This document shows positions 21,144-32,879 of a stretch of 64,000 nucleotides of DNA, one piece after another. Below the pieces are notes generated by a model, which worked only from the letters and a program-made list of their open reading frames with translations, made no database searches and was not told the DNA's origin. The DNA comes from Bidens hawaiensis. Its lineage: Eukaryota; Streptophyta; Magnoliopsida; Asterales; Asteraceae. The number at the start of each line of letters is the position of its first letter. The stretch's first letter is position 1. Location of the stretch: the NCBI GenBank assembly GCA_021521415.1, contig JAIQDT010001741.1, positions 124,001 to 188,000 of the forward strand. Direction: 5' to 3'. Position numbers and translations under genes: made by a program.

Positions 21144-23688
21144 CGACGTACAGATCACTCATAAGCTCGTAACGCTATTAAAGTGACAATAATTATATTT
21201 ATTTCATTTCAATACATCACAAATACACAATCAAATAATAATACAATAAACTATGATTTTCATTATGTTGCATTTCTAATATCCTAATGGTCCAACTACT
21301 CTAGTCTTTAATCCTTAAACTTCAACCTGTAGCACGTTTAAAATAATATATTTTGTCAAATGTTGGTGAGAATTCATAAAGTTTTGCATATGCATAATAC
21401 GAAAATTGTAAAATTCACAAGTCAAGATATATAGTATCAATCATAAAGTAAAAGAAAAGTAAATACATGATATTCCCGTGCGCTTGACATACTTCAGAAG
21501 ATCTACTAAGGGACCCCTGTTCGCCGTGCTACTTGGTGTATAGAATATGATAATGATACCGCCATTAACAAATGGACGGCACAAGTACGTCCCGTCGGAC
21601 CCTCCCACTTTGAGTATGTGTATGAGTCTCCACCAACAAAAATAATAAACAACTTGCACATAATAACATAATGTACAAGCAATATGATGCGAAACAAATA
21701 CATACAAAACACGCATGTGAATTTTAGTTTGAAACATGAAACAAAGTTTGGAACGTGCTACACCCCAAAACGTATAAAAGTAAAAAGGGGTTATGAAAAG
21801 CTCACATTTGAAATCGAAGCAGAAATAAAGATAAAACCAAGATGTGTCAAAGTAACCGAAACGATTGAACTTCTCGAACTATAAATAAAACAAAAGCAAG
21901 TCTAACTATCAGGATTGAAAAACTTATAAATATTTGGTTAACGGGATTTTGTATTATTTTAATATTATTTTAAGGCATTGTATTATAATATTATATTTAA
22001 TCTTTACCGACATTTCAATTATTTATATAATTTAAATATTATAGTTAATGCTATTAAAAGGCGCTGGTATTTACAAGACACATATTTTATCTCACAATAT
22101 TAATTATGTTATTGGAGTAAAATCAACGAATTAAAATCTAATGAATTTTAGTTAACGAATTTTAGAGTTAATTAGCGAGATAACGATTTATAAATGTTTC
22201 TTAATTTCAAGATTACTATTAAGTTTGAATGTTATAGCGTTTACAAAAAATTTGGTGTTAACGATATATTTTTATTTTAAAAAAAAATGGAAAAGTAAAC
22301 GAATTATAAAGTTTAACAAACAATAAATAAATATACATAATGTTACGAGATTTAACGAAACTCGACGGGTCTAAAAGATTGGTTTTTTTAGGTAAAACGA
22401 TTAAATGAAATTTATTTAACTTACAATACTTTTATTTGATATTTAATAATTTTTCATAATTTAATTTAACTTAATATATAATTTATATGTTATAAAACTA
22501 AAGAATCAAAAGCTGGAAAAAATAAAAATATAAACTGCTGACCCAGGGGTTCGAACCCGGGTCTTGATATTCACACTAACAAGTACTAACCAACTGGACT
22601 AACACACTGGATGTTATGAGAACCAAAAACTGTTATATGTATACATATATGAATATCCAACTTCATCTTCTTCCATTAAACCCTAGATTTCAATTATGTT
22701 AAATGGCTCCATGAATGCTTAAATTGAGTTGGGGGATTTATTAATCGCATAAAAACTAATTACAACCATATAAAGATTACCTCTAGATGTTTCGGATTGA
22801 TGGGGAACCAACGTAGCCGGAGTAAGAAACTTGACGGTTTAAATTGTTGATATGGAGAGTGTTTTATGTCAAAAAGATGGTTATCGCAGGTTTAGTTGAA
22901 GGTTTTGATTCATTTTATAGATCAATTGAAACGTAAACTCGATAAATCAGTGTTATTGTGATTTAATATTAGGCCGATGGTTTTCGTAAGTATTAAATAG
23001 GTTGTTACAAGCCATTATTAAGCGTTAATGATGATGATTATGAACGATGGTGAAGGTCTAAGGCCGTTACAACTATTTAATTTAGTGAATAGGCGAGATT
23101 AACGTGATTTGGTGCTGGTCGGAGTTTGCTGCGTCCGCCGAAATTTGACCGGCTGGAAAACCTGGTGGGGGGGGGGGTGACAGGCTTGGTTATTCTAAAT
23201 AAATTATTAAAAGTTTCACTTTAAACTCTTAAGTTTAATAATTGTTTTATTACATATAATAAACTAATAATTACGGAAAGACCCTTGAACTTTTGAGATG
23301 TTATAAAATTTGCTAAAAGTATAAATAATTATATTCTTGTTACTTTCGTATTATACCCGATAGCATGAAAATCGATTAAATGTTAAAACCCAGAGTTTTA
23401 ATAATTGAATGAAAATAATATAAAGCGAACGTTAAACGAAGTTCATCGTGAACATAATCGTAACGATGAATAATAAACAAGAATACACGTAAACGATAAT
23501 CTGATCGATTTAACAAACTCAAAAGAAATTGACGAATAATAAATGCATTAACAAAACTTGATATATATATATATAAACCCGAAAATCGGACCCATTTTAA
23601 ATTTTCGGCTTTGTTATATATATATATAACAAAACCCAAAATCTAAAATGAGTCGGATTTTCGGGTTTGAAAAGTAATGAATGTTACA
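21144..23688 (-). mobile_element. LTR family B, minus strand, 3' end truncated
   Basis: The minus strand starts TGTAACATTCATTACTTTTC at 23688 and is collinear with 46841-44048 down to its last ~40 bases, which are missing at the poly(C) joint. It contains a TATA-like CTATAAAATG near 22913 (minus), a tRNA-like segment and a G13 run at 23167. Short frames within it are not credible genes. Confidence 0.75.
22541..22611 (-). other. tRNA-like segment (A and B boxes) in family-B LTR
   Basis: The minus strand reads TTAGTCCAGTTGGTTAG (A-box-like) and, about 45 bases on, GGTTCGAACCC (perfect B box). No acceptor stem or anticodon arm can be drawn with confidence, so it is not a tRNA gene. The other minus copy has the same layout at 45612-45675. 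Confidence 0.6.
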
Positions 23689-23748
23689 AGTGGTGAACGG
23701 ACATCGTCTGAAGACTTATTTGGAAGATGCAGATCTGAAAAAATAGAT
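23689..23748 (+). pseudogene. Athila-1 integrase C-terminal tail
   Basis: The frame gives VNGHRLKTYLEDADLKK and a stop, matching the [14 protein letters not shown] end of the Athila-2 integrase (about 63030). It resumes Athila-1 after the nested block and shows that only the last ~20 codons of pol survived on this side. Confidence 0.75.
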
Positions 23749-24129
23749 ACATGAGTCGGAAGTTTGCTTCTTGGCGGACGAGCCGATTTATTCAGTTGAT
23801 TGAAGGAACAAAGGGATGTCGAGTTGTAGACACTCAATTCAGCGCTAATCGGGAGACAACCCGGCACTTGTAAGTTGTAGTTTCTTTACATTGAGTCTAG
23901 TTAGCTAAGAGTTTTCCTCAAAACGTGCAGTGTAGAGCAAGGATCGAGTGTAGGGAAGCGACAAGTCGATCATCGTTGAGAAGATTTAGTAAGCACATGG
24001 GTCGCTAGAGGGAGCCCCAGGTACGTAGTGTTGGGTATATGGCGATCGAAGTTGGTGACGGGGGAAAACAACTCAAGATAGTTATTTTTAAACACCAAAA
24101 ATCGTTAAAAAATGCCTGTGAGAAAGCAT
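23749..24129 (+). other. Post-pol spacer of Athila-1
   Basis: No frame of note. It contains the GTCGAGTTGTAGACACTCAA and GGGAGACAACCCGGCAC wording typical of the stretch after pol in such elements. Confidence 0.4.
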
Positions 24130-24289
24130 CTTCGCGCGACGCGAATAATAAGAAGTCAAAGTCAAAGTCAATGGTAAAAAGTGAAAAAGTCAAACAGTCA
24201 GCAGGATCTTCGCGCGACGCGAAGATTTTTACAAACAGCTTCGCGCGACGCGAAGTTGCTCAGATCTGACGAAAACAATAATAAAACCC
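24130..24289 (+). promoter_or_regulatory. Internal palindrome cluster and TATA-like box
   Basis: Three copies of CTTCGCGCGACGCGAAG (24130-24146 with one change, 24208-24224, 24239-24255) are followed after about 20 bases by AATAATAAAACCC (24277-24289). The LTR has the same arrangement: palindromes, about 30 bases, CTATATAAACCC. This suggests an internal promoter for the downstream ORF, built from the same cis elements as the LTR promoter (inference). Confidence 0.5.
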
Positions 24290-25215
24290 GATTTCACATC
24301 ACTTTCACCCTAGATTTCCTTATCCTTATCCCTTTCTACACCAAAAATTCCGGCCACCATCCCTCCCGTCACCACCGTCGCTGGCCGCCACCATCATCAA
24401 TCTTGATTATTTTCATCATCTACATTCACTCCGATTGAATGGTATGCTGGTATTATCCTTTGAAATTAGTTTGCATACATTATGATTCGATTGTTACAGA
24501 TTGTTCAGGGTTATTGATTGTGTGTTATTGGGTGATGGGTTGTTGGTATTGGGTGTGTATTTGAGCGGCTTAACGAGTTTTTCTTGATTTCGTGGGTGTT
24601 TGATGTCGGTTTTAACCGAATTGGGTTCATCAGATTATTTTAATTTTGACCCAGATTTTGGAAGTATTTGCTGTGTTTTCGAAGTTTTTGGTAACCGAAA
24701 TTATTTTCCGACGAATTTTTGGTTCAAAGTTTTGGAAAGGTTTAACGAAATTTTGAAAAGTTATCAAGTTGGTATGTGTTTTGGCCGCGGGATTTTAATA
24801 CATGTTGGCGATGTTGTTCGTTTTTTGGGGTAATCAGAATTATTTTCCAGTGAGATTTTAGTTAGAAGTTTTGAAAAGTTGACAAGTTTTCGTGTTCGGT
24901 TTGTTGGGATTTTGTGAGTTTAAACAAGTTTTGTTGGTTTGTAAGTTGTTAAATTTGGGGTTGACTATTTGAAAATGACAGGATGTGATCATGTGTTGGT
25001 TTTCCATGTGCGGTTTTGAGGATGTGGTTTTTGAGTTGTTTGGTATTATGAGTTTAAAAAATAATTTCTTTATTTAATTAGTTACTATATATTTAGGTTA
25101 TTTTTAGTTTTTAATTTTAGTGACTTTATTATTGGGGATAATCGCGACCGAAATGCTATACGGTTGTCACCCATAGTTGTTTCGACATGAACTTATTTGG
25201 TATATTTATTCGCAA
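24290..25215 (+). other. Possible 5' UTR and intron ahead of the Athila-1 extra ORF
   Basis: 24290-24441 is pyrimidine-rich and UTR-like (CTTTCACCCTAGATTTCC and CCACC runs) and ends in AATG|GTATGC, a fair splice donor. 24442-25215 is T/G-rich and lacks a good frame. It ends TATTTATTCGCAA directly before the ATG, one base away from a proper 3' splice site (AA for AG). Splicing is inferred, not shown. Confidence 0.4.
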
Positions 25216-26671
25216 ATGTCGAGGAAGTGGTCTAAAAAGCAGCAGACATTTGATTATGCATCTCAGCAATATGTACGAGCCCCGATTAGGTACAAGGTTG
25301 AGGAGATACCGGTCCACGGTACTACGGTTGAGGACATCACTAGGGGAGAAGATGAGGATTATATTATTTTATGATTTCTTCCCGGCTGCCCGGAAAGGGA
25401 GATTTTTGGCCAGATTCGTAATGTTCAGTTATTGAGACATCGTACTTTCGATTGGGGTTTGTTGGCCTCGTTGGGGCAAGATGGGAGAGTTAATGGATAC
25501 TTGAGTGGACGTTGGGCCGATGTACTATGGTTTGAGGAAAAGCGATATGAGGAGTTGGTGTACGAGTTCTACTCTAATTTTCGACATCAGACTGAGGATT
25601 TTGATGAGTCGCATGCCGTAAGTTTTTCTTTGGGGAGGCAATTGTACTAAATGACGGTGCCTCGGTTTGCTATCATGGCAGGATTATATGGAGAACATGA
25701 GTTGGATGGTCAAGAATTTAGAGAGAGTATTCGAGGTTTTACTATTGGTTCTCGCCAGCACTGGATTTCGACTGATGACTTGGTTACTTTTTGGAGTACC
25801 ATTGCAGATGGGCCACATTCGGGTAGTGCTATTTCGTCAGCCATTCGGGATCCGATCCGTAGGTACATGCATAGGGTTATTGCTTTCACTTTTGTGGACC
25901 AACATTCGGGCCATGATAAGTGTAATAATATAGATTTGATATGTTTAATGGCCATGGTTGGAGGTATGAAGATTAATATGGCTACTTTGTTGTTAAACTC
26001 TTTGGGTCGGGGTAGTCGTAGAGCGAGTTCGGTTGTGACACGGTTGTCATTGGGGCTCCTCATCACGAGGATGGCTCAGTTTTTGGACGATATCCGGTTG
26101 AGTATTTTGAAGAGGGACCGGATACTGAGGTTGTTACTCTAGAGGATGCCTAGAAGGTGAGCATTCTTACTTATGATGATCCACCATAGTTGATGGATGT
26201 GGGAGCTTCAGGAAGTTTGTGACGGCAGCAAGAGGAGAGGCCACCTGCCCAGCCACGTCAGAGACGACAGCCTAGTCCACCACCGGTGCAGCACCAGCAC
26301 CCATAGCCCATGACTTTGGATTATATGTTTGAGAGACAGTTGCAGATGCAGGATGAGCTGCATGGGTATAGGGATGAGTTTCGTGAGTACCGGGATGAGT
26401 CATGAGGGTATTTCCGGACGATGTTTGACCATTGGAGCATCCCGTTGCCGGATTTGTTGCAACAGCCACCGCCAGCTACTGGTGGCTATGGCGATATGGG
26501 TGGTACTGGTTATGATTATGGTGGTTCTAGTAGTTATGGGAACTTGTCAGCTGTGGGGTATACTGGTATGGAGGATATGGCATAGCTGTTTATGGTGGAG
26601 AGGCTGGAGGATCTGGAGCCGGCGGGGCCGGTGATGATGATGATGATGAGGATTCTGGAGATGAGCAGTAG
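25216..26671 (+). pseudogene. Athila-1 extra ORF downstream of pol (plant transposon protein-like)
   Basis: Starts MSRKWSKKQQTFDYASQQYV, then a conserved-looking core with LRHRTFDWGLLASLGQDGRV, WADVLWFEEKRYEELVYEFY, a Leu/Gly-rich middle and RDPIRRYMHRVIAFTFVDQH. The C-terminal part is Gln/Pro-rich, then a Gly-rich tail and an acidic DDDDDEDSGDEQ end before TAG at 26669-26671. The core resembles a putative plant transposon protein domain often found beside Athila-like pol (memory, not searched). About 480 residues; interrupted by a frameshift near 25374, by a stop at 25648 and by others after 26140. It occupies the env position but I see no signal peptide or clear membrane span. Function unknown. 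Confidence 0.6.
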
Positions 26672-27390
26672 GTTATGATGGAGGCAGCCACACCAACCTA
26701 TGTTTTGGGTTTTATTTTCATTTTTCCTTTATTATGTTTTTATTATTATTATGGGTTGTACTGATATTATTATTATGCTTAACGGGAAAGTGAATCGGGA
26801 GGTTCGGTTGGGTAACTAAAAAGGGACTTATTTTTTTGGGTGGTTGCTTGTATATTTTATATTTGAACCTTGTGGGTGTAGTTCACTATGAACCCTCACG
26901 AGACCATACTCTTCCACCCGGGCTACAGGGGGTTTAAAGGGCTTGTTGCATACGCTAAATGCAATCGTGATTCCTACGAAAGTGAGTTAGGTCTTTTAAC
27001 AGTTTTACTAGTTTAACAAATTTGGTTATGAATTTAATTAAAATTGGTTGGTAATTTAAAATTAAAAGGTTTTGCAAACGGTTTAAAAGACCTATATTTT
27101 TAACATTTGTGAGAAGCGTGCTTCTATATGTTTGAGAGTTTGTGGATTTTGTTTTGAGAGTTGAAGGGGTAAGTTCACCGAGGGCTTGCGAGTTGAACAT
27201 GAGACTTGTATTTTCGATCAGGTGATTTCGTTTTCATAAACTTCTTTGTTTTATTAGTTTTTATGTTAAAAATGTAATTGTATTTGTGTATAATTAGTTA
27301 TAACCATCACATTAGGCCCGGTTTTTAAAATTGTCAAAGTGAATTTTAACTCCGTCCCTATTTTATTTGTTAAATTTTAAACATTAAGGA
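26672..27390 (+). other. Non-coding stretch after the extra ORF
   Basis: T-rich, with no convincing reading frame or repeat. GGGTTGTACTG and CCCGGGCTACAGGGGG occur but I cannot assign a role. Confidence 0.4.
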
Positions 27391-28740
27391 CAATGTTTGC
27401 CTCAAGTGTGGGGATGGGGGAGAAATTGAAATATTTAGAAAATTTAATGTTCCTTGAATTGAGATTTTTTGCATAAAAAATGGAAAACAATTGAAAAATC
27501 AGGGATTATTTTTCAAGATTATTATATATATGAGATAACAAAAACGGGAATACACTTAATTTGGGATGTGTCGGTAAGCTCAGCCTTGAGAATGAAAGGA
27601 TAATTTGGTTGTAGACTTAATTGAACCTTTAAAATGCTTGATTTTTAGTGGGAAACACCTTCAGGGTTTTGTTTGTTTAGCAAGTCTGTGTAAGGACTGG
27701 AATGAAAGATTAGGCCATACTTAAGCCTTTTGGTAAATTTGATCACCAAAAAGAAATTTTAAAATATGAATAGTTATTTTACAATGCTTGGATAGGCTTA
27801 ACATTAGAATATGCTAGATGGCTTGTGATACAAACCTAAATAAAAATAATGCTAGTTTAAGTGGTTAACACTTCATAGGCGTATGGTTTTATAGCCTTAA
27901 ATCCTATATTGATGGGATGCTCCGGGGTTCGGAGACCATGGGTCTGTATGCGGTTTATCATCTGGGTATGCATATTTCCTAAGTGGATTTATGTATATTA
28001 AATAAGCTTAAAAAAGAGCAAACCTGCAGTTTATCTGCCAAATCATAAGTCATTAAACATGATCACTACGTGCTTTAAAAAGCACAAATTCACTACTGTC
28101 TTGATCATACACGCTGTTAGTCATTTGGGGTCCCCGTGCTCGCGTCTCATTACCATTAAGAAATGGACCACACGGGACACGTCATATGTAAGCCCTGCAG
28201 ATGAATTCGTGCCTACTCACCTATGGTGATGGACTTTGGGGGTGTTGCTTGATAACGGGGGTATGCCATGTAATGGGGACTATTTGCTAGTTAGTTACTT
28301 AATTGCACCTTATCGTATCTAATGACCATTTTGGTAGACTTTGATGATTAAGTTTAGGTTTTGGTTCGATAAAAATATCGATGATTGTCATATTTGTTAC
28401 ATATGTGCTTAAAAGTTGTACAAATGTGCAAAATTTTGATCGTCTAATTTTAAGGATTAGGTCAAGTTGGGGTGGCCTGGTTCCGTAAAACTATAATGAA
28501 GCATGGTAAGACGGCTTCAAAGCTTTGAGGTGTGGATTTCATTTTAATCATATAAACTAATAAAACTGTCACACCTTATTTTTCCTGGTAAGTATTGAGG
28601 CATGGGTTTAAGTGGACGACAATATCGGCAGTCGCGATTTTTGTGTTCCTTGTGGTTAATTAAAATAACCAAAGTGCATTTTGTGTAAATAATCTCTGAT
28701 TCTGATTCCATTGCAAAGTCTTTTTAGGACGAAAAACAAT
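27391..28740 (+). ncRNA. Conserved non-coding module, copy 2 (Athila-1 3' region)
   Basis: Begins with GACAATGTTTGCCTCAAGTG and TGTGGGGATGGG. 27568-27680 (GTGTCGGTAAGCTCAGCC onward) matches 13500-14240 on minus and the window end at 63893. 27860-28290 matches the copia copy. Arms GTCCCCGTG (28130-28138) and CACGGGAC (28171-28178) enclose a loop with CTCGCGTCT and CATTAAGAAA. The block TTGCTTGATAACGGGGGTAT is at 28245-28264. No protein-coding frame is conserved between copies, so conservation must act on RNA or DNA. Confidence 0.55.
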
Positions 28741-28753
28741 AAGTGTGGGGATT
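28741..28753 (+). other. Polypurine tract of Athila-1
   Basis: AAGTGTGGGGATT immediately before the 3' LTR. Confidence 0.65.
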
Positions 28754-29959
28754 TGATGGTTGGGTAAAAGTTAGTTAGTTTTATATATTAATTAGTTAGT
28801 TAGATAAATAAACGAGTGAACATTGGTACTTCAAGCATTTTTACGTATTTTCAGGACATTGGAAGAAAAGGAGCTTATTGGGATTATTTACGAGCTTGAA
28901 ATGAAGACTTAGAAGTGCGGAAATGGGAGTGAACGTATCACGAGGCAGTTAATGAAAAGAAAAAGATATTTGCTGTGAAGTTTGTCCTTCGCGCGACGCG
29001 CAGGATTTGAAAAGCAACTTCGCGCGACTCGAAGTTTGGATTTTCTGACCCCAACTAGTTTGTCTTTCGCGCGACGCGAAGATGAAGCCCATGAAGACTT
29101 TGCGCGACACGAACCGACTTAAAACCAAAAAAATCTAGGTTTGTCACTATATAAACCCATTAACCCCATCATTCATCATATCACAACTTCCAGAGGAAGA
29201 AGAGGTTCCCAAGGACGACTTTCGATCATCCCGAAGCTTCCGGTTCCATCATTGATTGTATATTAATCAAGATAAGTATTTTAGGCGATATGTCGATGCT
29301 CGGCTAAGTTCCCGTGTTCATTCTAGGCTAGGGTTTGTGATTTTAACTTCTGATCAGATTCATTATGCTTAAGGATTAAGAGTTTGATTGAGTTTATGAT
29401 TTGATCTTGCTTGATTATTGCTTTGATTGTTTAAATAGTTTGTGTTATTGATTATTAATTGTCGCATCACTTGTTTTGTTGTGTTCATCAACACTTAGGG
29501 TTAGCTCTTGTGCCATTGAACTAGTAATCATCGGTTAATGCAATTTAATTGGTTTTCATAACATAAATTGGTAATTGGGTAGACTAAGTTCAATTGTGTC
29601 AACAATTCGGTTAGGGTATCGTTTGTCATCACAATAAAACTAATAGGTCTAGCAATTACTGCTCAATTGAGTTAGTTGAATCTGTGATTAAGTCGAATGT
29701 CATATTACTCGAACCTAGAGTGAATATTTTTCATTAATATTGTTTACAAATCTTTTTAAGTAATCGTTTAGTTTTAATTAATCTTTCTCAAAAACTACTT
29801 GACATCATCTGTCCGCCTTTAGTTAAATAATTATTTTCGTAATATTAAATTAGCACTTTCCTTGAGTTCCTGTGGAGACGACCTTACTTACCCGTACTTG
29901 TTATAGGTGTTTAAGTATTTAAAATTGATTGTTTGAGTGGACCGCGACAGCCTACGTCA
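28754..29959 (+). repeat. Athila-1 3' LTR
   Basis: Starts TGATGGTTGGGTAAAAG, ends CGACAGCCTACGTCA. Same length as the 5' LTR (1206 bp), with scattered substitutions. Palindromes at 28987, 29018, 29065 and 29098; TATA box CTATATAAAC near 29148. Confidence 0.85.
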
Positions 29960-30255
29960 ATTATAAAGAAGATTTTTCAAGGTTTGGTGTGTTAAATTGC
30001 TCTTGGCTTAGAAGATTTTGGTCATTGGAGCTAAGCTCCTGGGAAAATCAAAAAGCTATAGGATGAGAAGGTAAACAATTTAGTTTCTATGTTTGTGTCT
30101 TGTGGTAGCATCCCCTAGGGTGCTTTTGTTGATGTTTAATCGATTTCGTAGTTGTTTAATTTGATTGTTTGTGTTCGTATGTTAGTTTGTTATTTTACAA
30201 TGTCTTTGAAACTTTGTTAAGGATTGATGTTGTAGACACCCTCCCTTACCTTAGT
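29960..30255 (+). pseudogene. Gag-like gene fragment, part 3
   Basis: Continues part 2 in frame from the ATTAT duplication: KKIFQGLVC, a stop, then IALGLEDFGHW. A splice-donor-like AAG|GTAAAC follows at 30069-30075, after which no frame can be followed. The in-frame continuation is good evidence that 6133-29959 was inserted in a coding region. Confidence 0.4.
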
Positions 30256-30445
30256 ATAGGTTGTTCACGAACCGAGCCAAACCGAACGCAGACTAGCTCA
30301 TACATGGTTTGGTTTGAAAGCAAGCCGAACCGAGCGGATTAAATTTTAATAAACGAGTGATATTTTTAAGCTTGAACTTGGTTTGGTTAGAAAATGAGCG
30401 GCTTGGTTTGGCTTGGTTTTGCTTGGTTTCATACATTGTTTTTAA
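30256..30445. mobile_element. Small foldback with AACCGAGCC / GGCTTGGTT arms
   Basis: Left part GTTCACGAACCGAGCCAAAC and right part GCGGCTTGGTTTGGCTTGG are partly complementary and repeat internally. It looks like a MITE-type hairpin; ends and target duplication were not resolved. Confidence 0.45.
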
Positions 30446-31048
30446 GGCTTAGTAACCAAGAACGATGCAAAGCATATCCCATCCGATATCAGTCTACAAA
30501 ATTTTATTAACTTTCTTGTGGTATATTGTTAGATAAGTCCTTAGATTTTTGTGCTTCGACCTCGTAAGCTTCTAGCTTTTTGTACTTATAGAGGAAGTTG
30601 GTGAGAGATGCTCAATCTCATTACATGGAGATAGTTTTTTTATATGTACTTCATGGAGTCGTATTGTTTTAGGGACTCAACCTATATATAGGAAGATATA
30701 GCGGCTTGTTTCCAGTTGAGCGATATGGCCTAGGAGCTCAACCCTGTAGATGACTAAGTACTACGCTGGACCTCACGGAGCCTAGTTTGGAGGGCTCACC
30801 CACAGATAGGATAATAAACAAGTTTTTTTTCTCAAAATGTAATATCAGTCATTGATTTTTCAACTTACAACAAGCTGAGATAACAACTACATAGATCTTT
30901 GCTAAAGACCTAGACTAGCAATTGTTTAAGGTACTTGTCACCCAATGAAGAGGCACCTTCTTTACCTCTAGGTCTTTAAGCTTATAAGATCCACCCCTAT
31001 AGGCTTCTCTATGATGTAGCGACCTTCCCATTTAGGTCCCAGCTATAA
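30446..31048 (-). mobile_element. Tat-like Ty3 fragment: integrase tail and 3' UTR, minus strand
   Basis: On minus, 31048-30918 gives GGSYKLKDLEVKKVPLHWVT preceded by a degraded WEG-Y-like strand, the pattern of the C-terminal end of Tat-lineage integrase. The remaining 470 bases are non-coding. Stop codons and loss of everything upstream show a small relic. Confidence 0.55.
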
Positions 31049-32858
31049 CATTTGCTATTTTTCTACCCCGAAAACACTACCCGTTTTAAATTTTTGATTT
31101 TCATGAAATATTATTATTTTTTAAGATGTTTATTATTGATATGTATTTGTTAAGTTACAACATCGATTTCAACACTATCTTATTAATATTATTATTAAAT
31201 CATAAATTTTTCATTTCAAGTTGTTAACATTATTCTCATATGTGAAATACTTGAATCTATGTTCATTTCAGTGTTTACCTGTGTAATCGGGTAATTTAAC
31301 ACGTTGAACCGGGTTTGTCTAAATTAATATTTTAACATGTAACATAAATAATTATGGTCATCCTAAATTTATTTTGATTCTAAGTATTTTATTGGCATCT
31401 TATATTAAAAGAAAAGCATCTTCCGAGCATATTCCAAACACAACTCTATATAACCCCTCATTTTCATCCTTTTCATTTGCTCATTATCTCTTCTTCTTTC
31501 CCTAAAACATTCCTCCAAGTAAGTTTATAATTTTTGTTCTTCATATTTCCTTTGTCCTTAGTTATGTTTTATGCATTTGTTCTTCATTTCCTCTTAGTTT
31601 TATTTTTATATAATGATTTAAAACCATCAAATAATCATGTATATGATCCCACCTAGTCAATACACCAAGGTGTGTTGGGTAGATGAGACAAAGAACATAA
31701 TTAAGGTTGCAAGATGATATTTAATTGTCACACCTTAACAAGTTCTTACGTTCTTAAAGTTTTTGTTTTGTTTAATTTATTTTGATTCAATAACCATGAG
31801 GATTTTGATGATACATGACCAAACATTGAATTTATCATATCAAAAGTGGTTCATAGTTTTCTTTATTAAAATCCATTCGAAAGCATCAAAAACCTTGTTG
31901 TTTACAATGTTCCGGATTTGACAGCGGAATTGTTCGAGAAAGGTTGAGCAATAAATTGGTCATAACAAAATGGAAAGATGCAAGACCAAAGCCTATAATT
32001 AACTTTATTGAGTTACATTTCTAACGACTATTTACTTGTATTTTTATTATTTCTAATGACTTCACAATCGTTATTTTAAAATTAGTGTGAAGATGTGTAC
32101 CCTTTGTTAAGATTGACTATTTTAGTCTATCTTAGGTCCGAATCTGGGAAAACTTTATAAAGCGAAGTTGTTCCTTACATATTAATTAAGTTTACTGAAG
32201 AGTTTTATAATTTTTGAGAAATTATTAATATTTTTAAACCTTTATGCAATCGGTTATAGAAATCTGTCCAAAACTGATTTCGGTTACAGAAATCAGTCCA
32301 AATCTGTCGAAAACTGATTTTGGTTACAGAAATCTGTCCAAAACTGATTTCTCGATTAGTTGCTAAATGTTATATGACTATGTGTTTATAGTTTTTATTA
32401 TTGGTTGGTGTCTCATTCTCATCCTCAAGGTATGACATGCGCTGTCCAAGTAAACGTGTCGGAATCTAGTGGCATGTTGAAAAGACACTTTTATTTTATG
32501 TTTTGCTAGCTGATATAATACATATTATCGCAAGGAATTACCATTTTTTTATCATTATATATATCTCAAAACTTGTGATTACTTTCTCAACATTATTGTT
32601 GACAAAATATATCTATTTTTACGCATATTGCATGTTGCTACATGGGATGATTTAAGATGCAAGACATTAGTTATACCTTAGGTTTAATAAAATAAAGAAC
32701 AATTTATATGCATTAGTTAATGTAATAGTTTTTGGATGATTTTTGATTTGTGAAACTCTTGTGTACGATGATTGTAATAAATTAATTAGATATTGACACT
32801 TTACATTGATTTTAGTGTCTTTGAGTTACGATTGAAAAGACGTTGGAGGGTGACGTAG
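31046..32858 (+). mobile_element. LTR-like block related to family B
   Basis: Starts TATAACATTTGC, then CCCGAAAACACTACCCGTTT, matching the first 60 bases of family B apart from substitutions. A good TATA box, CTCTATATAACCCC, lies at 31441-31454. The 3' third matches the LTR fragment at 15205-15955 read in the other direction (GATATTGACAC, TTTAGTGTCTTTGAG, TTGGAGGGTGAC). No target duplication could be identified. Confidence 0.5.
32250..32345. repeat. ~31-bp imperfect tandem repeat, three copies
   Basis: The unit begins CGGTTACAGAAATCTGTCC and ends AAAACTGATTT. The middle copy has an extra partial unit. Within the family-B-related LTR. Confidence 0.75.
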
Positions 32859-32879
32859 AATGTACGTACGGATCGAATA

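Larger units (their letters stand above)
6133..29959 (+). mobile_element. Athila-1: Athila-like Ty3/gypsy element with nested inserts, TSD ATTAT
   Basis: Two LTRs of 1206 bp (6133-7338, 28754-29959) in direct orientation, a degenerate tRNA-Asp PBS, gag, protease and RT fragments, integrase tail, an extra ORF and a polypurine-like tract define one element. ATTAT flanks it at 6128-6132 and 29960-29964. Of its 23.8 kb, 11354-23688 is foreign DNA. RNase H and nearly all of integrase are missing, so the nested block was accompanied by a deletion. Many stops and frameshifts show it is old and non-autonomous. Confidence 0.85.

Noticed and set aside
25216..26671. True envelope gene in Athila-1
   Set aside because: Position fits, but no signal peptide, transmembrane span or glycosylation-rich ectodomain is visible.
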